A DNA stretch of 12,053 nt from an uncultured Chitinophagaceae bacterium. GTDB taxonomy: Bacteria > Bacteroidota > Bacteroidia > Chitinophagales > Chitinophagaceae. This document shows positions 1-7,258 of the stretch, piece after piece. The notes under the pieces were generated by a model that saw nothing but the letters and a program-made list of their open reading frames with translations, had not been told where the DNA came from and searched no databases. The stretch is from assembly GCA_903841915.1 (NCBI GenBank), contig CAIMKO010000507.1, positions 1 through 12,053 on the forward strand. The letters run 5' to 3'. The stretch's first letter is position 1. Each line of letters opens with the position of its first letter. The position numbers and the translations under genes are program-made.

Positions 1-973
1 AAAATCCTATCATTCTTGCTCCTGGCAAAAAGCTAATGTATTTAAGATAAGGATCAATCAGCATTACCATCATCGGTTCATGAAAGGCATAGATAAAGAA
101 GGAAGCGCCAACAATTTTATGAAACCATTCTTTCCTCATAAAAAAGGCAGCCATTTTATCAAGTCCAAACCACACAACCACCAAAGAGATCATTCCGTGT
201 ATAGTGTACATCATTTGTAAAATATAAAATGTAGCATTTCCCATTACCGGATAACCTTTAAAAGCAATAATTGTTTTAATAAAAACAAGACTAACAAGTA
301 ATATAGTTAATGCTTTTATCGAAAGAAGTTTTGGAGTATCTGTAATATTTATTTTATTCAATTGTAGAAAAATGCCTACCGAAAAATAAAAAATATGTGA
401 ACCATGAAAATTATTGAATGACATTCTGAAGATGAAAAGGCTTATTAAAAAAGCCAAAGGAAATCGTTGCAAACAAAATTTTATAGCAGGATATAAAATG
501 ATAAACAGAAACAATATTCTTAAATACCATAACTGAAAAGGTATTGGAGAAATAAACAGACGATAAAAATAATCTTTTACACCAAAATCGATAATGCGTT
601 TCCCCCACAATCCATCTGTTCCGGATTTAAAAAAAAATTGTTCTGCTATTAATAAAAATAGAATACTTAAAGCACTTACCAAAATATAGGGAATGATTAG
701 TGTTCTGAATCTTTTCTTAAGAATCTCAAAATAAGCTGTCTGGTCTTTGTAAGCTAACAAATAACCTGAAATAGCCATCAGCAAAGGAATTCGAAAACGA
801 AATAAACCATTTGCTAAAAAATATTCTGTAAAACTGGTTGGAGTTAATGGTTCTGTTACAATGGAATTGGTGAACAAATGGTCGTCCTGTAGATTGTAGC
901 CATGTATGAACACTAAAAGGAACATGCAAAGGAAATTGAGAAACTTTATTCTTTGACTAATCGTATTGTTCAT
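1..973 (-). CDS. Acyltransferase-3 family membrane protein, C-terminus beyond the left edge
   Basis: A reading frame from ATG at 973 stays open for 324 codons to base 2 and leaves the window without a stop, so the C-terminus is missing. The product is strongly hydrophobic with many membrane segments and resembles inner-membrane acyltransferases of the OafA/YrhL type, which move acetyl or other acyl groups onto sugars of surface glycans. Visible marks are R8 and H24 in the first helix (RIKFLNFL...VFIHGYN), the RIPLLMAISGYL segment at 61-72, KKRFRTLIIPY at 87-96, FQLWYLRILFLF at 146-157 and a late helix SFFIYAFHEP at 291-300. These match the usual order in the family, including the early membrane histidine. 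It lies 23 nt downstream of the ATP-grasp gene on the same strand, so the two are probably cotranscribed. The acyl donor and the acceptor cannot be read from the sequence. Confidence 0.87.
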   Translation of the reverse strand, partial: MNNTISQRIKFLNFLCMFLLVFIHGYNLQDDHLFTNSIVTEPLTPTSFTEYFLANGLFRFRIPLLMAISGYLLAYKDQTAYFEILKKRFRTLIIPYILVSALSILFLLIAEQFFFKSGTDGLWGKRIIDFGVKDYFYRLFISPIPFQLWYLRILFLFIILYPAIKFCLQRFPLAFLISLFIFRMSFNNFHGSHIFYFSVGIFLQLNKINITDTPKLLSIKALTILLVSLVFIKTIIAFKGYPVMGNATFYILQMMYTIHGMISLVVVWFGLDKMAAFFMRKEWFHKIVGASFFIYAFHEPMMVMLIDPYLKYISFLPGARMIGF

Positions 974-996
974 AAAATAAAAAATCTAAAAATTAT

Positions 997-2127
997 TTAT
1001 GATAATTTTTGAGAAAAATCGTAAAGCATTTTTTTCATTGTTCTTCCCAACACTTTCCTGTCGTAGAAAGGGATAAATTTCCAGTATCCTTTATAATTAT
1101 AAACCCATTGCAGTATTCCTTTAAAATCTTTATGCTTAACACATCTTCTGATATCTCGATCGAAGATGGCAACTTCTACACTTTTATTTGATGCAGGTTC
1201 GTTAATATTATAAATATCCCCATTTATTATTTTTTTGATGCCATCCGAAAAATCATGCTCTGTAAATCTTGAATATGCCATCCACATATTTGTTCTAGCA
1301 TCTACTTCCAATAAATAATAAATATCTCTTTCTTTGTGATGGATATATTGAATGCTGGCAAATCCGTTAAGCCCAACTTGTTTTCCCAGAACTTTTAATA
1401 ATGCAGTGATCTCCTCACTTTGATAATATCTTCTTCTGGTAGTGAAAGAAAATTTATTGTACATGTAAGTTAGTATCTCAGCACAATTGTAAGTTACCAA
1501 TTGCCCATCCCTGAACAAAGCTTCCAGACCAATATCTTCACCTTCAATAAATTCCTGTAAAACCAAATTTGTTTTATTTGTCACTTTGTCTAAACAGCTC
1601 TGCAATAATGAAGGGTTTTCACAATATTGAATACCAATTCCTGAAAAACTAAAATCTTCTTTTAATAAAATAGGGAAATGTAAATTTTGTTTGATGGTTT
1701 CAACATTGTGTTCTTCAGAATAGTTTATAAATCGTGGAGTTGCAATTCCGTATTTTTCGCAAATCTTTGATAGGCCAATTTTCGAACTGAGAATTTCTCT
1801 ATTCTCCATTTTCGTAATAGGCAATATTTTTTTGAACAGTTTTTCAGACTCGATGGATTCATTCATTAATTTAATTGCAGCATCATCTAACAAAACAATC
1901 CAATCATAATGGTCAAAATCTTCTTCAACGATTTTTAAAAGTTTAGTTTTAAATTCAATTGGATCTTCGGTTGTTTCAATCCATTTATCATGAAATCTGT
2001 TAGAGCGCAACCATGAATGACTTGCACAAATAATATCCACTTTGCAACCGGCTCGTTTAAACATAAATGGAATCTCGGCAGTAGCGTCGAATATACCAAT
2101 TAAAGAAACGAGCAGTACATTATACAT
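997..2127 (-). CDS. ATP-grasp family ligase
   Basis: This 376-residue protein has the layout of ATP-grasp carboxylate ligases, which activate a carboxylate as acyl phosphate and join it to an amine or another nucleophile. A Rossmann-like N-terminal part (MYNVLLVSLIG) precedes the ATP-grasp fold. Visible marks are K117 with P131 (SSKIGLSKICEKYGIATP), K156 before a glycine-containing loop (ILLKEDFSFSGIGI, 153-166), the adenine-contact strand and hinge LVLQEFIEGEDIG at 188-200, and the metal-site strands FASIQY at 256-261 and LLEVDAR at 272-278. The usual E-x-N metal motif is E274-x-D276 here, and the first ligand position is probably Q260. It is the first visible gene of a minus-strand pair with the acyltransferase, and stands divergently 235 nt from the flippase gene. 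That context suggests a role in making or decorating a glycan precursor, but the substrate is unknown. A biosynthetic CPSase-like or D-Ala-D-Ala-ligase-like relative is possible. Confidence 0.85.
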   Translation of the reverse strand: MYNVLLVSLIGIFDATAEIPFMFKRAGCKVDIICASHSWLRSNRFHDKWIETTEDPIEFKTKLLKIVEEDFDHYDWIVLLDDAAIKLMNESIESEKLFKKILPITKMENREILSSKIGLSKICEKYGIATPRFINYSEEHNVETIKQNLHFPILLKEDFSFSGIGIQYCENPSLLQSCLDKVTNKTNLVLQEFIEGEDIGLEALFRDGQLVTYNCAEILTYMYNKFSFTTRRRYYQSEEITALLKVLGKQVGLNGFASIQYIHHKERDIYYLLEVDARTNMWMAYSRFTEHDFSDGIKKIINGDIYNINEPASNKSVEVAIFDRDIRRCVKHKDFKGILQWVYNYKGYWKFIPFYDRKVLGRTMKKMLYDFSQKLS

Positions 2128-2362
2128 TTTGTCTTGGTTAGCTGAAATAATAGAAGTTTTCCTTAATAAAAATACTTGATTAAATGAAGAAATGGCAATT
2201 TGATAGCTTTTATTTTACAATTTAATAGTGGTTATAAAAATCAAAATGCGGAAGTCTTTGTTGTTTAATAAAATCTTTCAAACTATTCTGACAATTGAAC
2301 AGAATTCCATTTTTTTTTATGAACTTTAAGCTGTCTACTCAATATTTCGAAAGAAAACCGAC
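2128..2362. promoter_or_regulatory. Divergent intergenic region between ATP-grasp and flippase genes
   Basis: This 235-nt AT-rich stretch separates two divergent genes, so it must hold a promoter for each arm if both are expressed from here. I looked for the Bacteroidota sigma pattern (TTTG, about 19 nt, TAnnTTTG) on both strands and found only partial matches, so no promoter is called. Near the flippase end there is a weak hairpin with a T-run and a 15-codon open frame, listed separately. No longer coding frame is convincing. Confidence 0.5.
2285..2318 (+). terminator. Weak terminator-like hairpin plus T9 tract upstream of the flippase
   Basis: ATTCTG at 2285-2290 pairs with CAGAAT at 2300-2305 (6 bp, 9-nt loop), and four bases later a run of nine T begins at 2310. 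This has the form of an intrinsic terminator on the plus strand, but the stem is short and AT-rich. It lies only 45-80 nt before the flippase start, so if real it would act as an attenuator or stop read-through, rather than ending a visible gene. It may be chance in AT-rich DNA. Confidence 0.2.
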
Positions 2363-2366
2363 ATGA
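2319..2366 (+). CDS. Possible 15-codon leader peptide overlapping the flippase start
   Basis: ATG at 2319 opens a 15-codon frame (MNFKLSTQYFERKPT) that ends in TGA at 2364-2366. The stop overlaps the flippase start codon as ATGA, the same 4-nt arrangement seen between the two glycosyltransferase genes downstream. That would allow translational coupling. There is no clear ribosome binding site because the frame directly follows a T9 tract, and the peptide resembles nothing I know. It may well be a chance frame. Confidence 0.2.
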   Translation: MNFKLSTQYFERKPT

Positions 2367-3703
2367 ATTTAATTAAGCTCTCCAATTTTAAAAACAAACA
2401 TTTTCTGGCATTGGTTGGAAATCTTGTTATTTCAGGGTTTAGCGTTCTTACTATCGCGGTTTTATATCGCGTCTTAACTAAGTCTGATGTCGGCACCTGG
2501 TTTTTCTTTTTAACATTTATTGGGTTAGCCGATTCAATCAGAACCGGATTCCTTTCAACTGCCACAGTAAAGTTTTATGCAGGAACAACATTACAAAGAG
2601 GAAAAGAAGTATTGGGGTCTGTTTGGTATTTAGCGATTCTATTAACTGGGGCAATGTGCTTAATCGATTTGTTGTTTTTTATGGGAATAGGGTTTATCAA
2701 GAACCCGCAACTGGTACTTGTAATAAAATGGTTTGGTATAACATTTTTTAGCTCCTTGTTTTATCAGGTTGCTTTCTGGATATTGATTGCAGAAGAAGAT
2801 TATTTAAAGATTTTATGGTTGCGATTGATAAATAGTGGATCGATGATTCTGATAATAGTGATCCTTGCATTATTGAATATGGCTACTCTGTTTAATTTAT
2901 TGCTGGTTAATTTTCTTACCAATTGTTTGACAAGTTTACTTTCTCTGCTGTTTGGGTATAATAAGATCAGGTGTTTTTTTAAAAGAACAAAAGAATGTAT
3001 CTATGAAATCACACATTTCGGAAAATACAGTCTGGGCACTAATATTAGCTCTAACTTATTAGGCAGCATCAATACTTTCGTTATCACATTTATGTTAGGG
3101 CCGGCAGTGTTGGCTGTTTATAATTTACCCCAACGGTTATTGGAAATTGTTGAAATTCCATTGCGAAGTTTTGTTGGAACTGGAATGTCTGCCATGGCAA
3201 CCGCATATAACACGGGTAACATGTATCATTTAAAATTTGTCTCAAAAAAATATGCAGGGGTTTTAACTTTCGCTTTCATACCAATCATTATTGTTGCTTT
3301 TTTTACGGCTGATATTGCAGTTTCATTATTAGGCGGTGGTAAGTATGCAGGAACAGAAGCTGCAAACATATTTCGTTTGTTGATGTTCTTTTCAGTGTTT
3401 TATCCAATCGACAGGTTCAATGGAGTTACCCTCGATATTCTTCATCAACAAAAAATTAATTTCTATAAAGTTTTGGTAATGATTTGTGCCAATATCCCTG
3501 TGGCATTTACTGGTATTTTTATCTTTCATAATGTTTGGGGTGTTGCTATTGCCTCTCCGTTTACATTGATGGCCGGATTATTATTCGGTTATTATCATTT
3601 GCGTAAACACATGGATTATTCATTCGGACAAATTATTGAATTGGGATATGTTGAGTCTTTAGAGATTGTTCGTAAAACATGGGCAAAATTCAAAAGTAAA
3701 TAG
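2363..3703 (+). CDS. Wzx/RfbX-like polysaccharide flippase
   Basis: This 446-residue protein is made mostly of hydrophobic helices, around twelve by eye, and resembles polysaccharide exporters of the MOP/MVF superfamily, which flip lipid-linked glycan units across the inner membrane. The N-terminal part VLYRVLTKSDVGTWFFFLTF (33-52), followed by GLADSIRTGFLSTATVKF (54-71), is the typical helix-loop-helix of this family. A basic loop at 201-211 (KIRCFFKRTKE) and the FGKYSLGTNISSNL stretch (219-232) mark the start of the second half, and LLGGGKYAGTEAANIFRLL (322-340) is also typical. The length fits full-size flippases. The ATG at 2363 follows a purine-rich stretch (GAAAGAAAA) that could help ribosome binding. 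Two glycosyltransferase genes follow closely, which supports a lipid-linked glycan pathway. The substrate is unknown; a teichoic-acid or O-antigen/capsule type label would be a guess. Confidence 0.88.
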   Translation: MNLIKLSNFKNKHFLALVGNLVISGFSVLTIAVLYRVLTKSDVGTWFFFLTFIGLADSIRTGFLSTATVKFYAGTTLQRGKEVLGSVWYLAILLTGAMCLIDLLFFMGIGFIKNPQLVLVIKWFGITFFSSLFYQVAFWILIAEEDYLKILWLRLINSGSMILIIVILALLNMATLFNLLLVNFLTNCLTSLLSLLFGYNKIRCFFKRTKECIYEITHFGKYSLGTNISSNLLGSINTFVITFMLGPAVLAVYNLPQRLLEIVEIPLRSFVGTGMSAMATAYNTGNMYHLKFVSKKYAGVLTFAFIPIIIVAFFTADIAVSLLGGGKYAGTEAANIFRLLMFFSVFYPIDRFNGVTLDILHQQKINFYKVLVMICANIPVAFTGIFIFHNVWGVAIASPFTLMAGLLFGYYHLRKHMDYSFGQIIELGYVESLEIVRKTWAKFKSK

Positions 3704-3710
3704 CTTTTTA

Positions 3711-4625
3711 ATGAAAAAAGTATCCGTCATATCTATCAACTTCAATCACAATCATATCACAGAAGAATTATTGGATTCCATTACCAGAGAAAATACGTAT
3801 CAGGCGCTTGAAATAATTGTTGTTGATAACGCCAGTAAAATAAACCCAGTTCCTGAATGGAAAGAAAAGTATCCCAGTGTAAAGTTTATAAGAAGCGATA
3901 TTAATTTAGGTTTTGCAGGAGGAAACAATGTTGGCATTAACGCTGCAACCGGCGAGTATCTTTTTTTTGTGAACAACGATACGGAATTTACAAAAGGATT
4001 GGTTGAAACCTTGGTAAGTACACTTAATGATGAAACTCAAGTGGGGATGGTTTCTCCGAAGATTCGCTATTTCGATCAAAAAGATATGCTGCAATATGCA
4101 GGGTATACGGAGATGAATTATTATACTTGCCGAAACCGTTGCATTGGACAATTTGAAAAGGATAACGGTCAATATGATAGTGTAACCGGCAAAACAGGAT
4201 TTGCACATGGTGCAGCAATGATGATCAAGCGCGAAGCCATTGATAAAGCAGGAAAGATGCCGGAAAATTTCTTTTTATATTATGAAGAGATGGATTGGAG
4301 CGATCACATTAAACATGCGGGCTACGAAGTTTGGGTAAACATGCAGGCTTTGATCTATCACAAAGAATCGGTTTCTGTTGGAAAGAAAAGTGCATTGAAA
4401 GAATATTTTATGAATCGCAACAGAATTTTATTCATTCGCCGTAATGCTAATTTTATACAACGACTATTTTTCTATTTCTTTTTTATTTTGATTGTAACAC
4501 CCAGAAATATCATCACTTACAGTAAAGAAGGAGATTCAGGGTTTACTAAAATGTTATTGAAAGCAATTTGGTGGAATATCACAAATAATATTAACAGCAC
4601 ATACTTAGGGTATGCGTTAAAATGA
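3711..4625 (+). CDS. Family-2 glycosyltransferase, WbbL/rhamnosyltransferase-like
   Basis: With the ATG at 3711 the protein has 304 residues. It is a GT-A fold family-2 glycosyltransferase that should move a sugar from a nucleotide donor to a lipid-linked glycan at the cytoplasmic face. Motifs: KVSVISINFN at 3-12, VVDNAS at 37-42, NLGFAGGNNVGI at 65-76 (typical of WbbL-like rhamnosyltransferases), the metal-binding NNDTE at 88-92, and YYEEMDWSDHIKHAGY at 190-205 with the probable catalytic acidic pair. The C-terminal 50 residues carry a hydrophobic segment (FFYFFFILIV) that may bind the membrane. An upstream in-frame TTG at 3666 would add 15 residues and overlap the flippase; the ATG is preferred because the protein then starts directly at the first beta strand. 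It lies 7 nt after the flippase stop and overlaps the next gene by 4 nt. The sugar transferred is not certain. Confidence 0.9.
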   Translation: MKKVSVISINFNHNHITEELLDSITRENTYQALEIIVVDNASKINPVPEWKEKYPSVKFIRSDINLGFAGGNNVGINAATGEYLFFVNNDTEFTKGLVETLVSTLNDETQVGMVSPKIRYFDQKDMLQYAGYTEMNYYTCRNRCIGQFEKDNGQYDSVTGKTGFAHGAAMMIKREAIDKAGKMPENFFLYYEEMDWSDHIKHAGYEVWVNMQALIYHKESVSVGKKSALKEYFMNRNRILFIRRNANFIQRLFFYFFFILIVTPRNIITYSKEGDSGFTKMLLKAIWWNITNNINSTYLGYALK

Positions 4626-5797
4626 TCATTATGTATTTAATTTTCTGGATAAGCTTATTTATTATTTTTTACACCTATGTTGGTTATGGAATTGTATTAT
4701 TTATTTTGGTTAAACTAAAACGCCTATTCGTAAAAAAAAGGAATATAGATGATGTTCATTTTACACCTTCACTCACTTTAGTGGTTGCTGCATATAATGA
4801 AGAAAAGATCATTGAAGAAAAAATTCACAACACATTATCACTTCAATATCCTGAAGGTAAATTCAAAATTATATTTATTACTGATGGCTCTACTGATGGA
4901 ACAGATGACATTATTACAAAGTATCCGCAAATAAAATTGATGCACAAAGAGGGACGAAGTGGAAAGATCGCAGCAGTGCACCGTGCTATGCACGAGGTCG
5001 ATTCTGAGATCGTTGTGTTTACAGATGCCAATACATTTTTAAACAATGAAGCATTGCTTAAAATTTCCAGACACTACGAAAATCCTACGGTGGGGGCTGT
5101 TTCCGGTGAAAAGCGGGTGCATATTGAAGAGGCTTCTGATGCCACAGCGGGAGAAGGATTTTACTGGAAATATGAGTCCAAATTAAAAAAATGGGATTAC
5201 GAATTATATTCTGTTGTAGGCGCAGCCGGAGAGTTGTTCAGCGTTCGAACGGCATTATATATTCCTGTTGAACCGGATACTTTGCTGGATGATTTTATGA
5301 TCTCTATGAAAATTGCCATGAAAGGATATAAGATCGCTTATGATCCGGATGCCTATGCTGTGGAAGCTTCTTCAGAGAACTTAAAGGAAGAATATAAACG
5401 AAAGGTTCGTATTGCAGCCGGCGGCATTCAATCAACAATACGTACTGCAAAATTATTCAATCCTTTCTTTATGCCTTTGTTAGGATTTCAATACATTAGT
5501 CATCGTGTGTTACGATGGACCATCACGCCATTCTTAATGATCTTTGTTTTTCTTTTAAATATATATATAGTAACACAAACTGCTAACATGCTTTATCATT
5601 TTATTGGCATGGTGCAATTGGCTTTTTATTTGCTCGCATTTTTTGGTTGGTTATTAGAACGCAGGCAGGTAAGAGTAAAAATTTTATTTATTCCCTATTA
5701 TTTCTGTTTCATGAATTATTGTATGCTGGCTGGAATGTTCCGATATTTCTTCACACAAAAAGCAACAGTGTTGTGGGATAAGGCAAAAAGAAAATAA
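4622..5797 (+). CDS. Membrane-bound family-2 glycosyltransferase
   Basis: This 391-residue protein begins with a membrane helix (residues 5-30), then a GT-A domain, and ends with several hydrophobic helices (about 278-380). That is the plan of processive or BcsA/NodC-like family-2 glycosyltransferases. Motifs: LVVAAYNEE at 53-61, ITDGSTDGT at 86-94 with D88, the conserved GRSGKIAAV at 111-119, FTDANT at 133-138 with D135, VVGAAGELFSVR at 198-209, the probable catalytic DD at 223-224 (LLDDFMIS), and RKVRIAAGG at 260-268 in the place of the QxxRW box. The missing tryptophan makes long-chain processivity less certain. The ATG at 4622 overlaps the stop of the previous gene (ATGA), which suggests translational coupling; a second in-frame ATG at 4631 is possible. 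It is the last gene of the plus-strand arm. Donor and acceptor are unknown. Confidence 0.88.
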   Translation: MIIMYLIFWISLFIIFYTYVGYGIVLFILVKLKRLFVKKRNIDDVHFTPSLTLVVAAYNEEKIIEEKIHNTLSLQYPEGKFKIIFITDGSTDGTDDIITKYPQIKLMHKEGRSGKIAAVHRAMHEVDSEIVVFTDANTFLNNEALLKISRHYENPTVGAVSGEKRVHIEEASDATAGEGFYWKYESKLKKWDYELYSVVGAAGELFSVRTALYIPVEPDTLLDDFMISMKIAMKGYKIAYDPDAYAVEASSENLKEEYKRKVRIAAGGIQSTIRTAKLFNPFFMPLLGFQYISHRVLRWTITPFLMIFVFLLNIYIVTQTANMLYHFIGMVQLAFYLLAFFGWLLERRQVRVKILFIPYYFCFMNYCMLAGMFRYFFTQKATVLWDKAKRK

Positions 5798-5827
5798 TTG
5801 TTTAATCCGCTTTTATTTTTCAATGAA

Positions 5828-5874
5828 AGATAGTTTGAAAGAAATTAAATTATAAAATTTCTTTCAAACTATCT
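5828..5874. terminator. Perfect 19-bp inverted repeat at the convergent glycosyltransferase/hemL junction
   Basis: Bases 5828-5846 and 5856-5874 are exact reverse complements, with a 9-nt loop. The arms are AT-rich (four G/C pairs). The right arm is the 3' end of hemL, and the hemL TAA (5850-5852) sits in the loop. The junction lies between two convergent genes, so a bidirectional terminator or a 3'-end-stabilising hairpin is the likely role. There is no clean U-tract on either side, so classical intrinsic termination is unproven. The stem itself is directly seen. Confidence 0.7.
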
Positions 5875-7139
5875 GCTGTCGCATTAATGGTATAATCCAG
5901 ATCTTCCTGAGATAAAGCATTATTCAGGAACCAACTTTCAAATGCTGATGGTGGTAAATACACCCCTCGATTCAACATTGCATGAAAATATTTTTTGAAT
6001 AGATCGTTATTTGCCGATGCTGCACTTTCGAAATTTGTAACCGGATGATCGCTGAAATGCAAGCTGAGCATACTTCCTAGTTGATTGATGACAAAAGGTG
6101 TTCCACTCAAGCCCAAGACAGTTTCTAAACCGGACTTTAAATAGTTTGTTTTTTCTTCAAGTTCTGTAAATATGTTGGGTTGATCCTTTAAAATTGATAA
6201 CAAAGTATAGCCTGCTATCATTGCAATAGGATTGCCACTTAAAGTACCTGCCTGATAAACATTGCCTAAAGGTGCGACACATTCCATGATCTGTTGCTTT
6301 CCGCCAAAAGCACCAACAGGTAAACCACCGCCAATTACTTTTCCGTAAGTAATCAAATCGGCCTTAATATTTAATCTTTCCTGAGCGCCACCTTTTGCTA
6401 AGCGAAAACCTGTCATCACTTCATCAAAAATGAAAACAATATTCTCTTCATCACAAATTTTTCTAAGCCCTTCTAAGAAGCCTGCCTGCGGTAAAATACA
6501 GCCCATGTTTCCAACTACTGGCTCGGTAATGATGGCAGCAATTTCATTTTTATTTTCTGCCACTAATTTTTTTACTGCCTCTAAATCATTGTAAGCACAA
6601 GTGAGTGTATCATTTGCAACACCTGCTGTTACACCCGGAACTGTTTGAATATTAAAAGTTGCAACACCACTTCCCGCTTTAACCAAAAATGAATCGGCAT
6701 GACCGTGATAACAACCTTCAAATTTTATTATTTTATTTCTTCCTGTAAAACCTCTTGCCACACGAACTGCACTCATACAGGCTTCTGTTCCGCTGCTGCA
6801 CATTCTGATTAAATCAACATTTGGAACCATTGATTTAATTAACTCAGCCATTTTAATTTCTAATTCTGTTGGTGCTCCGTACGAAGTTGAAAACACGGAT
6901 TGTTCCTGTACCGCTTTTACCAAGGGTTCATAAGCATGACCAAGAATCATGGGCCCCCAGGAAGCAATAAAATCAATGTATTTATTTCCATCAGCATCAT
7001 ATAGGTAAGCAGCTTTTGCCTTACTGATAAATAAAGGCGTTCCGCCCACACTCTTAAATGCACGGACCGGTGAGTTTACGCCTCCCGGAATAGATTTTTG
7101 TGCCCTTGAAAATAACTCCTGACTCTTTGAAATATCCAT
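5850..7139 (-). CDS. hemL: Glutamate-1-semialdehyde 2,1-aminomutase
   Basis: This PLP enzyme converts glutamate-1-semialdehyde to 5-aminolevulinate, the first committed compound of the C5 tetrapyrrole pathway, in the cytoplasm. The 429-residue length is normal for HemL. Visible marks are the start SRAQKSIPGGVNSPVRAF (11-28), which is diagnostic, SSGTEACMSAVRVARG at 115-130, the FEGCYHGHAD loop at 140-149, the TEPVVGNMG segment at 205-213, FIFDEVMTGFR at 236-246 with the PLP-contacting D239, and the Schiff-base lysine K267 in TYGKVIGGGLPVGAFGG. The start ATG at 7139 gives the expected N-terminus. It is the last gene of the minus-strand heme cluster, separated from the yciI-like gene by 119 nt that contains repeat-like sequence, so it may have its own promoter. 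Its presence shows that the organism uses the glutamate (C5) route and not 5-aminolevulinate synthase. Its last codons form one arm of a 19-bp hairpin. Confidence 0.98.
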   Translation of the reverse strand: MDISKSQELFSRAQKSIPGGVNSPVRAFKSVGGTPLFISKAKAAYLYDADGNKYIDFIASWGPMILGHAYEPLVKAVQEQSVFSTSYGAPTELEIKMAELIKSMVPNVDLIRMCSSGTEACMSAVRVARGFTGRNKIIKFEGCYHGHADSFLVKAGSGVATFNIQTVPGVTAGVANDTLTCAYNDLEAVKKLVAENKNEIAAIITEPVVGNMGCILPQAGFLEGLRKICDEENIVFIFDEVMTGFRLAKGGAQERLNIKADLITYGKVIGGGLPVGAFGGKQQIMECVAPLGNVYQAGTLSGNPIAMIAGYTLLSILKDQPNIFTELEEKTNYLKSGLETVLGLSGTPFVINQLGSMLSLHFSDHPVTNFESAASANNDLFKKYFHAMLNRGVYLPPSAFESWFLNNALSQEDLDYTINATADSLKEIL

Positions 7140-7172
7140 ATGTTTAATGCGAGTTTAAATAAATGTTCATTG

Positions 7173-7213
7173 ACTTGTTATTGTACAAGTGTGCGACGCA
7201 ACTGAGGTTGCGT
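7173..7213. repeat. Two adjacent palindromes upstream of hemL, possible dispersed repeat
   Basis: In the 119-nt gap before hemL, ACTTGT (7173-7178) pairs with ACAAGT (7185-7190) around a 6-nt loop. Directly after it ACGCAAC (7196-7202) pairs with GTTGCGT (7207-7213) around a 4-nt loop. The second is GC-rich compared with its surroundings. The block looks like a REP-type intergenic repeat, but only one copy is present in this window. It could instead be a processing or terminator site after the yciI-like gene. The rest of the gap (7140-7172, 7214-7258) shows nothing I can name. Confidence 0.45.
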
Positions 7214-7258
7214 AACGATTTGCAGCTTGCTCCACTCACAATTCACTATTGGCGATTA

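Noticed and set aside
411..929. Short minus-strand frames of 65 and 67 codons in the left region
   Set aside because: They are in other frames inside the 324-codon acyltransferase frame, which shows clear family motifs and is open to the edge.
2128..2362. Bacteroidota-type promoters (TTTG / TAnnTTTG) in the divergent region
   Set aside because: Only partial matches with wrong spacing were found (for example around 2204-2211 and 2257-2260), not enough to call a site.
3666..3710. TTG-initiated extension of the first glycosyltransferase by 15 residues
   Set aside because: It overlaps the flippase coding sequence and adds residues with no family match; the ATG at 3711 starts right before the first beta strand.
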